Positions 28,001-41,600 of a stretch of 64,000 nt of DNA are shown in pieces. This DNA comes from Okapia johnstoni (Eukaryota; Chordata; Mammalia; Artiodactyla; Giraffidae), in the NCBI GenBank assembly GCA_024291935.2, contig CM044313.1:83141001-83205000 (forward strand), in the 5' to 3' direction. Within the stretch, counting starts at the first letter, position 1; each line of letters begins with the position of its first letter. The translations under genes and the position numbers were made by a program. The notes beneath the pieces were generated by a model that saw nothing but the letters and a program-made list of their open reading frames with translations, searched no databases and was not told the origin of the DNA.

Positions 28001-31000
28001 ATGTGTTTTATAAAGTGTCTTCCAAATTTAAGACACTGTTACTATTATTAGCTCTTAGTTCATAATAAACGGGTTTTTGCTTTTATTTTGACTTTGAGAA
28101 CTTTTTCTGAGGACTTTGAAAGCCCCATTTAACAAACACACGGTATCGCTCAGGTAAAATCTGTTATCAAAAGCCAGTATTCTTCTACCAGGTGGCAACT
28201 GTTATCTTTCCATGTGATTTATTATATTCTGCATTCCGCTAGATTATAGACTCCCCTCGACTGGTTCTTTCATCACTTTCAATATGTAATCGCTGCACAC
28301 TTAGTAGGTGAATACCATATCTGGTCACAAGATTTATTCAGGTAAAAGTAATCAGAAACTTATTTTTAGCTGTCAGGAGACACCATTTTGATGACTTATA
28401 GAACAAACACCAGGACAATACAAAAGGGCAGTGGAGATGCCAACTAAGAGTGTGAACAGGGATTGCTTGGCAGATTCCACTTCTGATTTATCAATATTTG
28501 AAAACTAGTGGGAAAGTGCATCTCTTCACAAAGGCACCGTATGATAATAAAACAACTTAACCTCACCCCCCTTCCAGCACAGTGTCTGCATCTGATGAAG
28601 TGCACAGGATAGAAACTTCCAGAAGCCTTAGTGCGCGCTCTCTCTCTACTCAGCTCCCCTTCTGTTGAACCCCCCTGGGGCCAGTTCTTTTTTTCTCTTC
28701 TTGGGGAGAAGACATCAGCACAAGTGAAAGTGGTGGTGACAAGCAGACATTAGGGGTTTATTGAGCTCTTAGAATTTAATTGGATTTTTTTCTTTTGTGA
28801 TGTCATTCATCATGGCCACTGTAAAAGGCAGAAGTTAAACAACAACAAATAAAAGGTTGTAGGCTGCCTGAGGCATGTTTTTTACTAATTTCAGTTTAAT
28901 GTGGCTGTTCCATTAAGTTTAATCATCTGGTTCACTTTTAACGATTCACCATCAAGTAAAAATTATCCACTTTCCTCAGAAAGTCACATTTCATCTGGGG
29001 CTCTCAGGACTTTTTACTACTGTATATGAAGCATTTTGTTTCAGGAGGAGCTCTTGGTCTTTGCTTGTTTTTCTGTTGACTTATCATCATCATTATTTTT
29101 AAAATAATAAAGTTTTTTAAAATTTTATTTATTTATTTATTTATTTAAGTTTTTGTTTGCCCTGGGTCTTCACTGCTAGTTTTCTAGTTGCGGTGAGTGG
29201 TGGCTGTCTTTGAGTTGCGGCATACAGGCTTCTCATTGCAGTGGCTTCTCTTGTGGAGCACGGGCCCCGGGTGTTCAGACTTCAGTAGCTGTGGCAAGAG
29301 GGCTTCGTTGCCTCGCAGCATGAGGAATCTTCCTGGACCAGGGATCGAACTGGTGTCCCTGCACTGGCAGGTGGATTCTTAACCACTGGACCACCAGGGA
29401 AGCTCTGTCATTATTTTTTTAAGTGTAGTACCTTAACAAGTAAATATAGGAATTTGCTGTTACAGATATGACCCCATGGCAGGCATCACCAAAGAAGTGC
29501 CAGTATCTTTTTACTTGCTATATGCACCACCTCCCACCTTGATTTTGACTCTAATTCAAAGATGTGACACTAATTGTACAGATTTTTAGTGGTTTATGGA
29601 GCTAGTTAATGCTGTTCCTTTCCTCCCATTACCTATGTGTCACTGAGTTACTTGTCTAAGTCAGTAACTAAACTGAATTTTCTAAGCATCATTGAGACAA
29701 GAAAGCAGAGTTTAAACAGAAGCATACCTACATGACACATCTGAAGTACCTTAACAGGGGAAGGAATTATGTGATTTTTTTTTTTTTGCTAAAATAAAAA
29801 ATTGGGTTATGACTAATATGCTCATAGAAAGTAATGCAGCCCTTGAAGAGATGGAATGAGTGCTAATCTGAGACGTACAGGAATCAGAGAACAGCCATGG
29901 TTAAAAGATGTCTGATTGGGACTGAAATGTAGAAACTGGATTTGCAGTGGAGAGACTACCTTTGTGCTAAACAGACTGAATAATATTTTAAATTGGGAAA
30001 ATAAATTTACAAATCAAGTTAGGACAAATTGAAGATTAACTGAATTCAATATGTATATGTATACACATACATATCTTGACATAATGCACATATACATAAT
30101 GCTAATAAATACACTTAATGTTGTAAAAATTGTGAAGAGTTTGTTAGATAGAGTTTACATCTGGAAGTAATTTCTCGAAGTCCATGACAGGGATTAGGAG
30201 TGGATTCTGTTTTAGAGATCATAGGATTAGATAGGTAAAAAATTTTTTTAATAAAATTTTATATTATCAACTTATTTTAACAATGCTGTATTTGGATGTT
30301 AGTGACTAGTATGAGTTAACTAATTTATATCTGATGATTTTTTTACAAGTTAAAATGCCGATGGCAGAATATTGGGTGTCCAAAATTTTGTTTGTTTTTT
30401 TCTATAAGCTGTTATGAATGAACTTTTTGGCCGTCCAATATTATTGTGGTGGGCTGCTGGAACTAGTTAGCCATGCAAGATCTCAGACCTCATCTGCCAC
30501 CAGAATCAGAATCTCAAAGGGTGTCACTCAGCAGTCTGTATTTCAAGAAGCCTTCCAGTAATTCTGATGAGTACTCAAGTTTGAGCACTAGTACTAATGT
30601 TAAAAGCATGCATGATCTTGGGCAAAGGAAAGAAATGGGTATAAAGTCATGCTATGTAGTAGTTGTATAACTCTGAGGAATTTAGTTAATTTCTCCAAGT
30701 CTTTTTCTCATCTACATAAGAATAATACTGATACTTGGTTTACAGGTAGGTTGCTCTGAAAATTAATAAAACAATATATATAAAATGGTTAACACAGAAT
30801 CTCAGTGTTTCGTAGGCAATAGGTTATGTGTTCATTGGATAAGACAATATGTGTTTTGCAGTGATAACATCTTTTTAAAAAATTAGAGTCTTTTATCGTG
30901 ATCTGTGGTGTGTGTTCTGTTAGTAGCACTCTGATACTTTAAAAAAAGGCAATGTGGGTTCTTGGTGGGGCTCTGCCCAGGCGGTCCAGGGGCTCTGGAA

Positions 31001-31309
31001 TAAGGAAGTATGATTGCCTATGGATAAATTGCCATCAACACTCCTGATTCTACAGAGAAAGCAAGGGAGCAAAGTCCCAGGTGGAGGACTCCTTTAAAGG
31101 GAGGGCTGAGGCTGTCACTGGGTCCCAGGTATTCTTAGCCAGCCAGAAATTCAGGCAGAGTCTCCCTCTATCTCTCTCTTTTTTTTTTTTATTGTAGTTG
31201 ATTTACAATGTTGTGTTAATTTCTACTGTACAGCAAAGTGATTCAGTGTTTATATATATATGTGTGTATATATATATATACATTCATTGTGCATATTTAT
31301 ATATGTGTG

Positions 31310-31356
<47 letters not shown>

Positions 31357-34300
31357 TTGTGTGGACATTCATTTGGACTTCCCTGGTAGCTTAGCTGGTA
31401 AAGAATCTGCCTGCAATGCAGGAGACCTGGGTTTGATCCCTGGGTTGGGAAGATCCCCTGGAGGAGGGCATGGCAACCCACTCCAGCATTCTTGCCTGGA
31501 GAATGCCTATGGACAGAGAAGCCTGGTGGGCTACAGTCCATGGAGTTGCAAAGAATTGGATACGACTGAGTGACTAAGCACAGCACAGCACAGACGTTCA
31601 TTTACATATTATTTTCCATTACGGTTTATCACAGGGTATTGAATATAGTTCCCTGCACTGTAGAATGGGACCTTGTTGCTTATCCATCCTCTATATAATA
31701 GTTTGCCTCTGCTGACCCAAACTCCCAGTCCATCCCTCTCCCACCCTCCTTCCCCCTTGAAAACCACAAGTCTGATGTTTACATCTGCCAGTCTGCTTCT
31801 GTTTTGTAAAAAGCTTCATTTGTGTCATATTTTAGATTTCATATAATAAATGATATCACAGAAAAAAAAATGGTTAACAGAAGGCCTAGCTCAGAGATAT
31901 GCTTCAATGAATTATTCTTACATCATTTAGTTGTTCAGTTGCTAAGTCGTGTCCAACTCTTGTGACCCCATGAACTGCAGCACTCAGGCTTCCCTGTCTT
32001 TCACTATCTCCCGGAGTTTGCTCAAACTCATGTTCATTCAGTCAGTGATGCTATTCAACCATCTTATCCTCTGTTGCCCCCTTTTCCTCCTGCCCTCTTA
32101 CATCATAAATATGAAGTATTCAACAGGTGGATTTTGAAGGTGAAAAGGCTTGTGTCTGAATTCTGACTTTCCTACTGATGAATTAAATTAATTAGATTTC
32201 TGTAGTAGTCATGCTGTTCATCTTTAAGACAAAACTCAAAAATAAACAAATAAAGAAGAATGGTTTTGGAGAGGTGATGAAGTCAGTTGGGAAGTACTGA
32301 GTGTTAAGTTGTCCAAGATACTTGCCTGGGAATTAGCTGTATCCATAACTCTGGATCTCAAGAAAATGTCTGCTCTGGGGTTATACAGAGATTTGGACAT
32401 TAATGCCATATAAATAATAGTTGAAGCTATGAAAATAGGTGGATAATCTCATTTAGAGAGAGTATTTGAAATGAGGGAAGAAAAGGACCTAAGGAATATC
32501 CACATTTAAGGGACAAGGAGAGGAGGACTACCTGGCAAAGTTAATTATTTTGAGTTTTGTCTTAAAGATGAACAGCGTGACTACTACAATAATCTAATTA
32601 ATTTAGTTCATCAGTAGGAAAGTCAGAATTCAGACACAAGCCTTTTCACTTTCAAAATCCACCCGTTGAATACTTTACGTTTACACCAAAATCATAAGGA
32701 CCACCAGAGAGTCACCCTAAATCCTCCCTTCTGTCTCTGTCTCCACATTCATTAGACCCCTAACTCCTGCCAATCCTACCTCTTACCTATATCCTGACTC
32801 ACCACCTTGTGGTGGTGGTTTAGTCGCTAAGTTGTCTGACTTTTGTGACCCCCATGGACTGTAACTCGCCAGGCTCCTCTGTCCGTGGGATTTCCCAGGC
32901 AGGAATACTGGACTGGGATGCCATTTCCTCCTCCGGGGGCCTCACCACCTACTTTGTCTCCATTCCTATTTGTGCTACCCTGGTCCAAGTCACCACCATT
33001 TCTCCTCGGTCTATTGCAGTGAGGCTCTCCCACACATCTTGTCTCGTTTCCTTTCCATCTGTTTTCCTTTCTGCGATTAGATGAACTTAAACAATTCATA
33101 CATCAGGTCTTTGTAATCTTGATCTCCACAGGGAAGTCTTCCCTAAGTGGCTAGTCTAAGTTATATTCTCCTGCTAGAGTCTCCCAATTTCTTCCCTAGT
33201 TAGCCGTCAGCACATTCTTGATTTTTTTTTTTTTTGAGAATTTCACAGCTATTTTCATGTTTCAGTCAGCAAATAACTAGATTGCAAATTTCATGAAAAA
33301 AGACACCAAACCTGTCTGGCTCACTTCTGTATTCTCAGCACCTGACATATTGGCACATTATAGATCTTCAACAATGAATGATGACGAAAGAAAGAATGAA
33401 ATTTATAAAGATAAAATTGGATGAAATGACAGTTTCTGAAACATAGAAGATAATCAATAAATCTTGGTGTCTTCCACCTGCTTTCTCACTTGATTTTAGG
33501 ATAATTCTATGTATCAGGAATATATGTTCCTGAAGTTGCCAGGTAAACTAGCAATTAGGGTTTCCCAGGTGGCTCAGTGGTAAAGCAGCTGCCTGCCAAT
33601 GCAGGAGATCCCGGGGTCAGGAAGATCCCCTGCAGAAGGCAATGGCAACCTACTTCAGTATTCTTGCCTGGAGAATCCCATGGACAGAGGAGCCTGGTGA
33701 GCTACAGTCCATGGGGTCACAAGAAGAGTTGGACATAATTAGTGATAAACAACAACAACAACCAAACACTAAGCACATTATCTAATCTGAGCAATCCGAG
33801 AGAGGATTCAAGTTATCACCTTAGATATAAAATATTTTATTTCATAACCAATTAAGCCTCAATAATAAAACAAACCTGTACTGGATTTGTTGAAAAGGTA
33901 GTCCATTGAGTACCTCAAACATTGTAAGGGCCGAGACAGAAGTCATCTGTTAAGGGCGAAGAAGCTTCAAGATTTTATGCAACCATATTTTGAATATCAT
34001 CCTGTTGCTGAAGCCGACGGAAAATGAATGGAAAACGCTCCATTTCATGGAAACACTGTCCTACTAAAATATAATTTAACTCTCAACCATGACCATTTTA
34101 AAACACCTGCTGGCCTGAAGAGCTACATAAGGCAATGGATAAAAAACATCTATTATCTACCTTCTACATATACGTTTTCAAATTAGGCTTGGAAATACTG
34201 ACTGCTATATAAAAGAAAGGGAATAAAAGCAGAAATTAGACACTTTAGTACTGTTCATAAGTATTAGTTAGAAATAGTCACTGACTCAGTGGATATGAGT

Positions 34301-37300
34301 TTGAGCAAACTCCGGGACATAGTGAAGGACAGGGAAGCCTGGCATGCTGCAGTCCACGGGGTGGCAAAGAGTCGAACATGACTTAGCAACTGAACGACAA
34401 CTACAAGGTAAGGGAAGCATACGGAACAACACAGAGGGAACTTGTGAGTTAAAGGGGGTGATATCAGGGCATATGTTAGCTCTTTGATGGTTTAGGAAGA
34501 CTTCTTGGAGGAGGCTGAATCACTGAGGGGAGAAAAATGACTTGGCAACCAGCGTGAGCACGTGGCATGGTTTCAAGCCTCCATGTGGGAGAAAATCAGA
34601 GGAGGCCTTGAGTATGTGCCTGGAGTAATAAAAACAGTAAAGTCAACTGAAATAGAAGTGCCCTTCCCTTGAGGTGCAGGGTCACATATTTTCTCACATT
34701 GCACTCAGATGTGCATAGGAAGATGCAACTTTCTCATTCTTTCTTTTTTAAAATAGCTTATCCCTCGAGCTTTAATCCCACTGAGTACTAGGAACTCCAT
34801 ATTGGATTGAATATTCAGGCAATAATTTAGTACAATCCAGTAAAGTCTCCTGACTCAATAATACAGTCTCTTTAGATAACTCTTTTAAATAAATCCTAGT
34901 CTTTCTGGCTTCTGCTTTCTCCCTTTGCTTCTGATTCCGTCCAAGACGATGTCTGAGTGTATGAAGAGGAGAGGTCCACATGGCCCAAATCAGTGGGAAA
35001 TTTGGGGCTTTTGGAGCCAAGGGCAGTCCTGTACTGCCTGTGATCCATTGGTTTCTAGACAATAGTTCTCATCCATCATTTTCCTCAGGGACATCTATGG
35101 TTTTCCTCAGTGAAATCACAGATCTGCTCTCCAGGGTCTGAGGTGATTATACCCACCCTGCCTGCCTCATTGGCATCGCACACCTCCTAATGTCTGACTG
35201 TCACTTGTCCACTGCCTTTGGCAAATGTGACCTTAGGTATAGGATTGCTTTGTCCTTGGTAGGTACCATCAATGAGATCATCTATCCTTTTCTTGTCCTG
35301 GAAGGGCCCAGAGGATAAAAGGAGCTTCTCCCCCACCACATGGTTGCCTCAAAGGGAAACAGGCAAAACCCTGCTCTGTTTTCACCTTTACCCACAAACT
35401 TGCCACTCCTTCCCACTGCCTCCTTTTCTGGACTTGAGATACACTGTCTCAGGGAAGTAGAAATGACCTTTGATACACAGAGGGGTGAGTTTTCATGTGT
35501 TTAGTAGCCAGAAATGTGAAATCCTTCCCTCAGTTTCAAGAATTCATTGTTGTTCAGTTGCTAAGCTTTGTCCAGCTCTTTGTGACCCCATGGACTGCAG
35601 TACACCAGCCTCCCCTGTCTTTCACTATCTCCTGGAGTTTGCTCAAACTCATGTTCATTAAGTGGGTTATGCTATCCAACCATCTCATCCTCTGTTGCCC
35701 CCTTCTCCTCCTGCCCTCAATCTTTCCCAGATTCAGGGTCTTTTCCAATGAGTCAGCTCTTCATATCAGGTAGTCAAAGTATTGAAGCTTTGACTTCAGG
35801 ATCAATCCTTTCAGTGAATATTCAGGATTGAGATCCTTTAGGACTGACTGGTCGGGTTTCAAGAATACCCCACGACTTAAGTTTTGGTGGGAGCAAGTGT
35901 CAATTTCCACAATAAAAAGTGAGATGATAACTGAGGTGGAAGAATGACAAATGGCCTGTAGCCCAGAGCCTGGCACTGATAATTTTTGGTAACTACATTT
36001 ATAAATGGGATTCACAAGTTCTATTAAATTGGCCTGGCTACTCTCACTTTTTCAAAAAATATTTATTTATTTGTTAGTGTCAGGTCTCAGTCGCATCACA
36101 TGGGATCTTTCTTTGCAGCGCAGAGACACTCTACTTACGGAGTATGGGCTTAGTTGCTTGGATGTATATGGGATCTTAGTTCTCCAACCAGGGGTTGAAC
36201 CTGTTTCCCCTGCATTGCAAGGCAGATTCTTAACCACTGGACCACCAAGGAAGTCCCCAGGCTTATCTCTTGATCTGTTAAGTGGGTTCTAAAAGAATCT
36301 AGAAAATCTCTCTTCCTCTGACAAAACCTAGGATCAGGTTGTTTCCATATCCCATATTCTTTTTCTATTATACCATGTTGCTTTTTATCATGACCAGAAA
36401 AAATTCTGTTCTTCTATATATGTAATTTGATTGACTTTTATAACAATGGAAAATACTTTATCAAGTTTTCTCTTATCTGATTAATCATTTGGCAAAGGCC
36501 TCTCTAGGATTTGGGAAAATAATAATAGCAAACATTTATGAAGCCCATACTATGGGCCAAGTAATATGTTGTAGCTCATTACATAGATTATATAATCTAT
36601 TACTCATTACGACCAGCTTCCTATCACCTCAATTGATGAGGAGACTGAGGTAAGGTGAGAGTTCAGTGACTCCTCAGCATCATACAACCAACAGGAGAAG
36701 GATTTGAGTCCAGGCAGTCTGACACCATAGTCTAGTCTGTTAACTACCACATTAATATTTTCTCTGGATATTTACATTCAATTCTATGGATGGAATTCCA
36801 CTTGAGCTATTTAAAATCTTAAAAGATGATGCTGTGAAAGTGCTGAACTCAATATGGCAGCACTCAGCAGTGGCCACAGGATTGGAAAAGGTCAGTTTTC
36901 ATTCCAATCCCAAAGAAAGGCAATGCCAAAGAATGCTCAAACTACCGCACAATTGCACTCATCTCACATGCTAGGAAAGTAACGCTCAAAATTCTCCAAG
37001 CCAGGCTTCAACAGTATGTGAACCGTGAACTTCCAGATGTTCAAGCTGGATTTAGAAAAGGCAGAGGAACCAGAGATCAAATTGCCAACTTAAGCTAGAT
37101 CATCGAAAAAGCAAGAGAGTTCCAGAAAAACATCTACTTCTGCTTTATTGACTATGCCAAAGCCTTTGACTGTGTGGATAACCACAAACTGTGGAAAATT
37201 CTGAAAGAGATGGGAATACCAGACCACTTGACCTGCCTCTTGAGAAATCAGTATGTAGTTCAGGAAGCAACAGTTAGAACTGGACATGGAACAACAGACT

Positions 37301-38506
37301 GGTTCCAAATTGGGAAAGGAGTATGTTAAGGCTGTATATTGTCACCCTGCTTATTTAACTTATATGCAGAGTACATCATGAGAAACGCTGGGCTGGATGA
37401 AACATAAGCTGGAATCAAGATTGCTGGGAGAAATATCAATAACCTCAGATATGCAGATGATACCACCCTTATGGCAGAAAGTGAAGAAGAACTAAAGGAC
37501 CTCTTGCTGAAAGTGAAAGAGGAGAGTGAAAAAGTTGGCTTAAAACTCAACATTCAGAAAACTAAGATGATAGCATCTGGTCCCATCACTTCGTGGCAAA
37601 TAGATGGGAAAACAGTGGAAACAGTGACAGACTTTACTTTTTTGGGCTCCAAAATCACTGCAGATGGTGACTGCAGCCATGAAATTAAAAGATGCTTGCT
37701 CCTTGGAAGAAAAAAAGTTATGACCAACCTAGACAGCATATTAAAAAGCAGAGACATTACTTTGCTAACGAAGGTCCATCTAGTCAAAGCTACGGTTTTT
37801 CCAGTAGTCATGTATGGATGTGAGAGTTGGACTATAAAGAAAGCTGAATGCTGAAGAATTGATGCTTTTGAACTGTGTTGTTGGAGAAGACTCTTGAGAG
37901 TCTCTTGGACTGCAAGGAGATCCAACCAGTCCATCCTAAAGGAAATCAGTCCTGAATATTCATTGGAAGAACTGATGTTGAAGCTGAAACTCCAATACTT
38001 TGGCCACCTGATGCAAAGAACTGACTCATTGGAAAAGACCCTGATGCTGGAAAAGATTGAAGGCGGGAAGAGGAGGGGACGACAGAGGATGAGATGGTTG
38101 GATGGCGTCACCAACTCAATGGACATGAGTTTGGGTAAACTTCAGGAGTTGGTGATGGACAGGGAAACCTGCCGTGCTGCAGTCCATGGGATCACAAAGA
38201 GTCAGACACAACTGAGCAACTGAACTGAACTGAACTATGACATTCATTAAGGATTTATTCTGTACCAAACAATATTTTAAGTGCAGAGTTACAAAGATCT
38301 GTCTAATTCAGGATTTTTGACCTCTGTACTATTCACATTTGAGGCTGGGTAACTCCATTCTGGGCATTATAAGATTTTAGCAGCATCCTCTCCCCACTGG
38401 ATACCTGTGGCACCTTTCAAGTTGTGACCATCAAAAATGTCTCCAGACATTGCCAAATGCCCCCTAGGGGACAAAATTGCTTCCTTTGAGAACCACTGAT
38501 TGAATC

Positions 38507-38603
<97 letters not shown>

Positions 38604-41600
38604 CTGCCATATTTTTTCTCATTTTGTATGCTGTAACTTTAAAAATATGTTCATATAATACCATGAAGTGTTCTGCATTTGCAGAGTTTCCATATGACCC
38701 CATTCAATTCAATCTTTTATCTTTTGTTAGATTTAATAACCACAGAAACAGACCTTGTGTTATGTGAAGGAGAATTTTTGACAAAAGTGCTAAAAGCAAA
38801 AGAATTTTAAATCTAAACTCAGGAGAAATGTATTAACTCCCTCTACATTTATCTTTTCCACTCAATATCTTGAATTTAATGTCAAAAGTACCAGAGTAAC
38901 TATTAAATGAACAAAAGTTTAGTGCTATAATAGTTGTGGTAAGCAGAATAATGGGTCTCCCAAAGATGTTCATGTCCCAATTCCCAGTGACTGTCACGTC
39001 ACCTTACATGGCAAAAAATACTTCACAGAGGCGATTAAGATGATTTTCAAATATGAAGATTAGGTTGGATTATCCTGGTGAGCTCAATGTAATTACCAGG
39101 GTCCTTATAAGGGTAAGAAGCAGGAGAGAGTTGGGATCAGAGAAGGAACTGTGATGATGGAGAGGAGGAGAGAGAGAGAGAGAGATGAAGATGCTATGCT
39201 GCTGTCTTTGAAGATGGAGGAAATGATGTCTCCATGAACCAAGTAGACCAGACAGCATCTAGAAGCTCAAAAAGGCAAGGAGATAACAGATCCTCCCCTA
39301 CAGCCTGCAGAAAGACATCTTGTAGGCATCTTGATTGTGGCCTAGTGAAACCTATTTCAAACTTTTGACCTCCAAAGCTATAAGATAATAAACTTGTACT
39401 GTTTTAAGCTATTAAGTTTGTGATCATTCATTACAGTGGAGATAGCAAACTAAGGTAGTTCTTTCTTTGAAATTCGAGGTGAGCTGGAACTGCAGGTGGT
39501 CCTTCAAGAATTTTAGTAAAGAAAGAAGAAAATTAACCCTTGGTGAACACTTACTGTGTGTTAGGTACTGCAGGAGTGCTTCATTTGTTAATCAATTAAT
39601 ACTCATAATCACTCCAGGAGGTAAGCTTTATTTTCTCTCCATTTCACAGAGAAACTTCGTTCAGGAAGGTTACGTAATTTATCCAAAGTTAACAGCAGAC
39701 CCAGGGAGTTTACCAAGTTCTGCCTGTTCATTCGTATCAGAGCATACTACCAGTCAGCACTCCCTACCATAATTATACACACTATTGGATTTATTATATT
39801 TACTATAAGAGACCCCAGGCTAAGTTATTTGTAAATTCTATTGGCACAAATGATATAAACTGTGATAGATGTTGTTGTTCATTTGGGATTTATCAATTAA
39901 ACAAATGCATTTTGATTTCTTCACCGCATGCAGTTATTTTCCCAAAAAGGCCTTGTTTACTGCCTTTTGCTTGGCTCTGGAAGTCCAAGGTCTTTGGCAG
40001 ACTGAGACATTAGTCTCAGCTCCTCTTTAGTCTAACATTTTCATTTTCAAAAAGCCAGTGGTAAATCAAGCTGAGAGCCAGATCCCTGGTCGAAAACTGA
40101 TTTAGTAAGGCATTGTAACTCACTAGTTACAATCCAACTTTTTGCCTTTCAGTGTACTCTCTTCAGTAATTGTCAAATCTAAGGACACACATACACACAT
40201 ACACTCCGCCTGCTCCCTCTCACCTTCTCTCCCTGACAAATAGACTTTGGAAGAAAATATTAATAGATAAATGCAGACATTTGAGACATGATGATTCAGC
40301 AGCAGAAATTTTAAAAAAATTATATTCCTCACTAGCTAATGGACTTTTCCGTAAATGTGTTTTTCCTCAAAGGTAAAAAACATATTGGATATAATATAGT
40401 TATGTTGACTCTTACTTAGGATCTAAAAAGTTAAAGCCATCTCTTTATAAAACAAGTAGTTTGCTTTAGGGAGAGATTATTTCTCATTCAAATTCATAAC
40501 TCCCAAGCATCCTGTACATGTCCAATAAATGATGATTAAATTGAATTCTGTAACCCACTCATACAGTCAAGAAATAATAGTGAGAAATTCTAGGAGAAAA
40601 AATTAGGAGTTCATTTATTAGCTTTAGTTTTTCTTGCAGGGGAACAGCTTATAAATTCTTAAATAATTTGAATAGCTTTGTTTTCTCTTTCTGTTTTTTG
40701 CTTTAAGGGAATAACTGGGAAACAATCAGTGAAAAAGAAATGTGTCCAATCTGGATGGCCATATCAGGATCATCCAGAAGTATGGAGGGCTAGAGGCCAA
40801 GGAACATTTGCAGGGGAAATAGACAGTGACCTCCAACTGCTTCCTTAAGAACTAGATTCTAAAATGGGTTCCAATTTCACTCCTTTCCTTAATAGCTGCT
40901 TTGCATGAATCCAGTGTGCATTTACTGAATTTGGAGATTAAGTTATGATATACTGAATAGCAATTCTGTACTGGTATAACTCACAAACATGCATAAAAGT
41001 AGGCCAGTCAGTCCAGAAAGATAATTCCCACAATCTAACAAAAGAAACTATCATAGGAACTGTGTTGTTCTTTTCTAGAAACAGTGTTCTCACAGTGATG
41101 TTTGTGCCCTAAACAGTACAGAGACATCACTTTGCCAACAAAGGTCTGTATAGTCAAAGCTATGGGTTTTCCAGTAGTCAAGTACGGATATGAGAGTTAG
41201 ACCATAAAGAAGGCTGAAGGCCAAAGGATTGATGCTTTTGAATTGTGGTGCTGGAGAAGACTCTTAAGAGTTCCTTGGACTGCAAGGAGATCAAACTAGT
41301 CAATCCTAAAGGAAATCAATCCTGAATATTCATGACTGATGCTGAAGCTGAAGCTCCAATACTTTGGCTACCTGATGTGAAGAGCTGACTTATTAGAAAA
41401 GACCATGATCCTGGGAAAGATTGAGGGCAGGAGGAGAAGGAGGTGACAGAGAATGAGATGGTTGGATGGCATCCCCGACTCAATGGACATGAATTTGAGC
41501 AAACTCTGGGAGATAGTGAAAGACAGAGGAGCCTGATGTGCTGCAGTCCATGGGGTCCCAAACAGTTGGACATGACTTAGTGACAGAATAACAAAACTCA

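Noticed and set aside
28185..28199. CTCF-like CTACCAGGTGGCAAC
   Set aside because: Two mismatches, one in the 3' core; weaker than the sites at 45825 and 51394.
34772..35062. 96-codon minus-strand ORF
   Set aside because: No recognisable domain, splice context or upstream signal. A database search would be decisive; I treat it as chance or unassigned repeat debris.
38507..38603. Regular repeats considered as a CRISPR array
   Set aside because: A pure tetranucleotide run without spacers, in a vertebrate genome.
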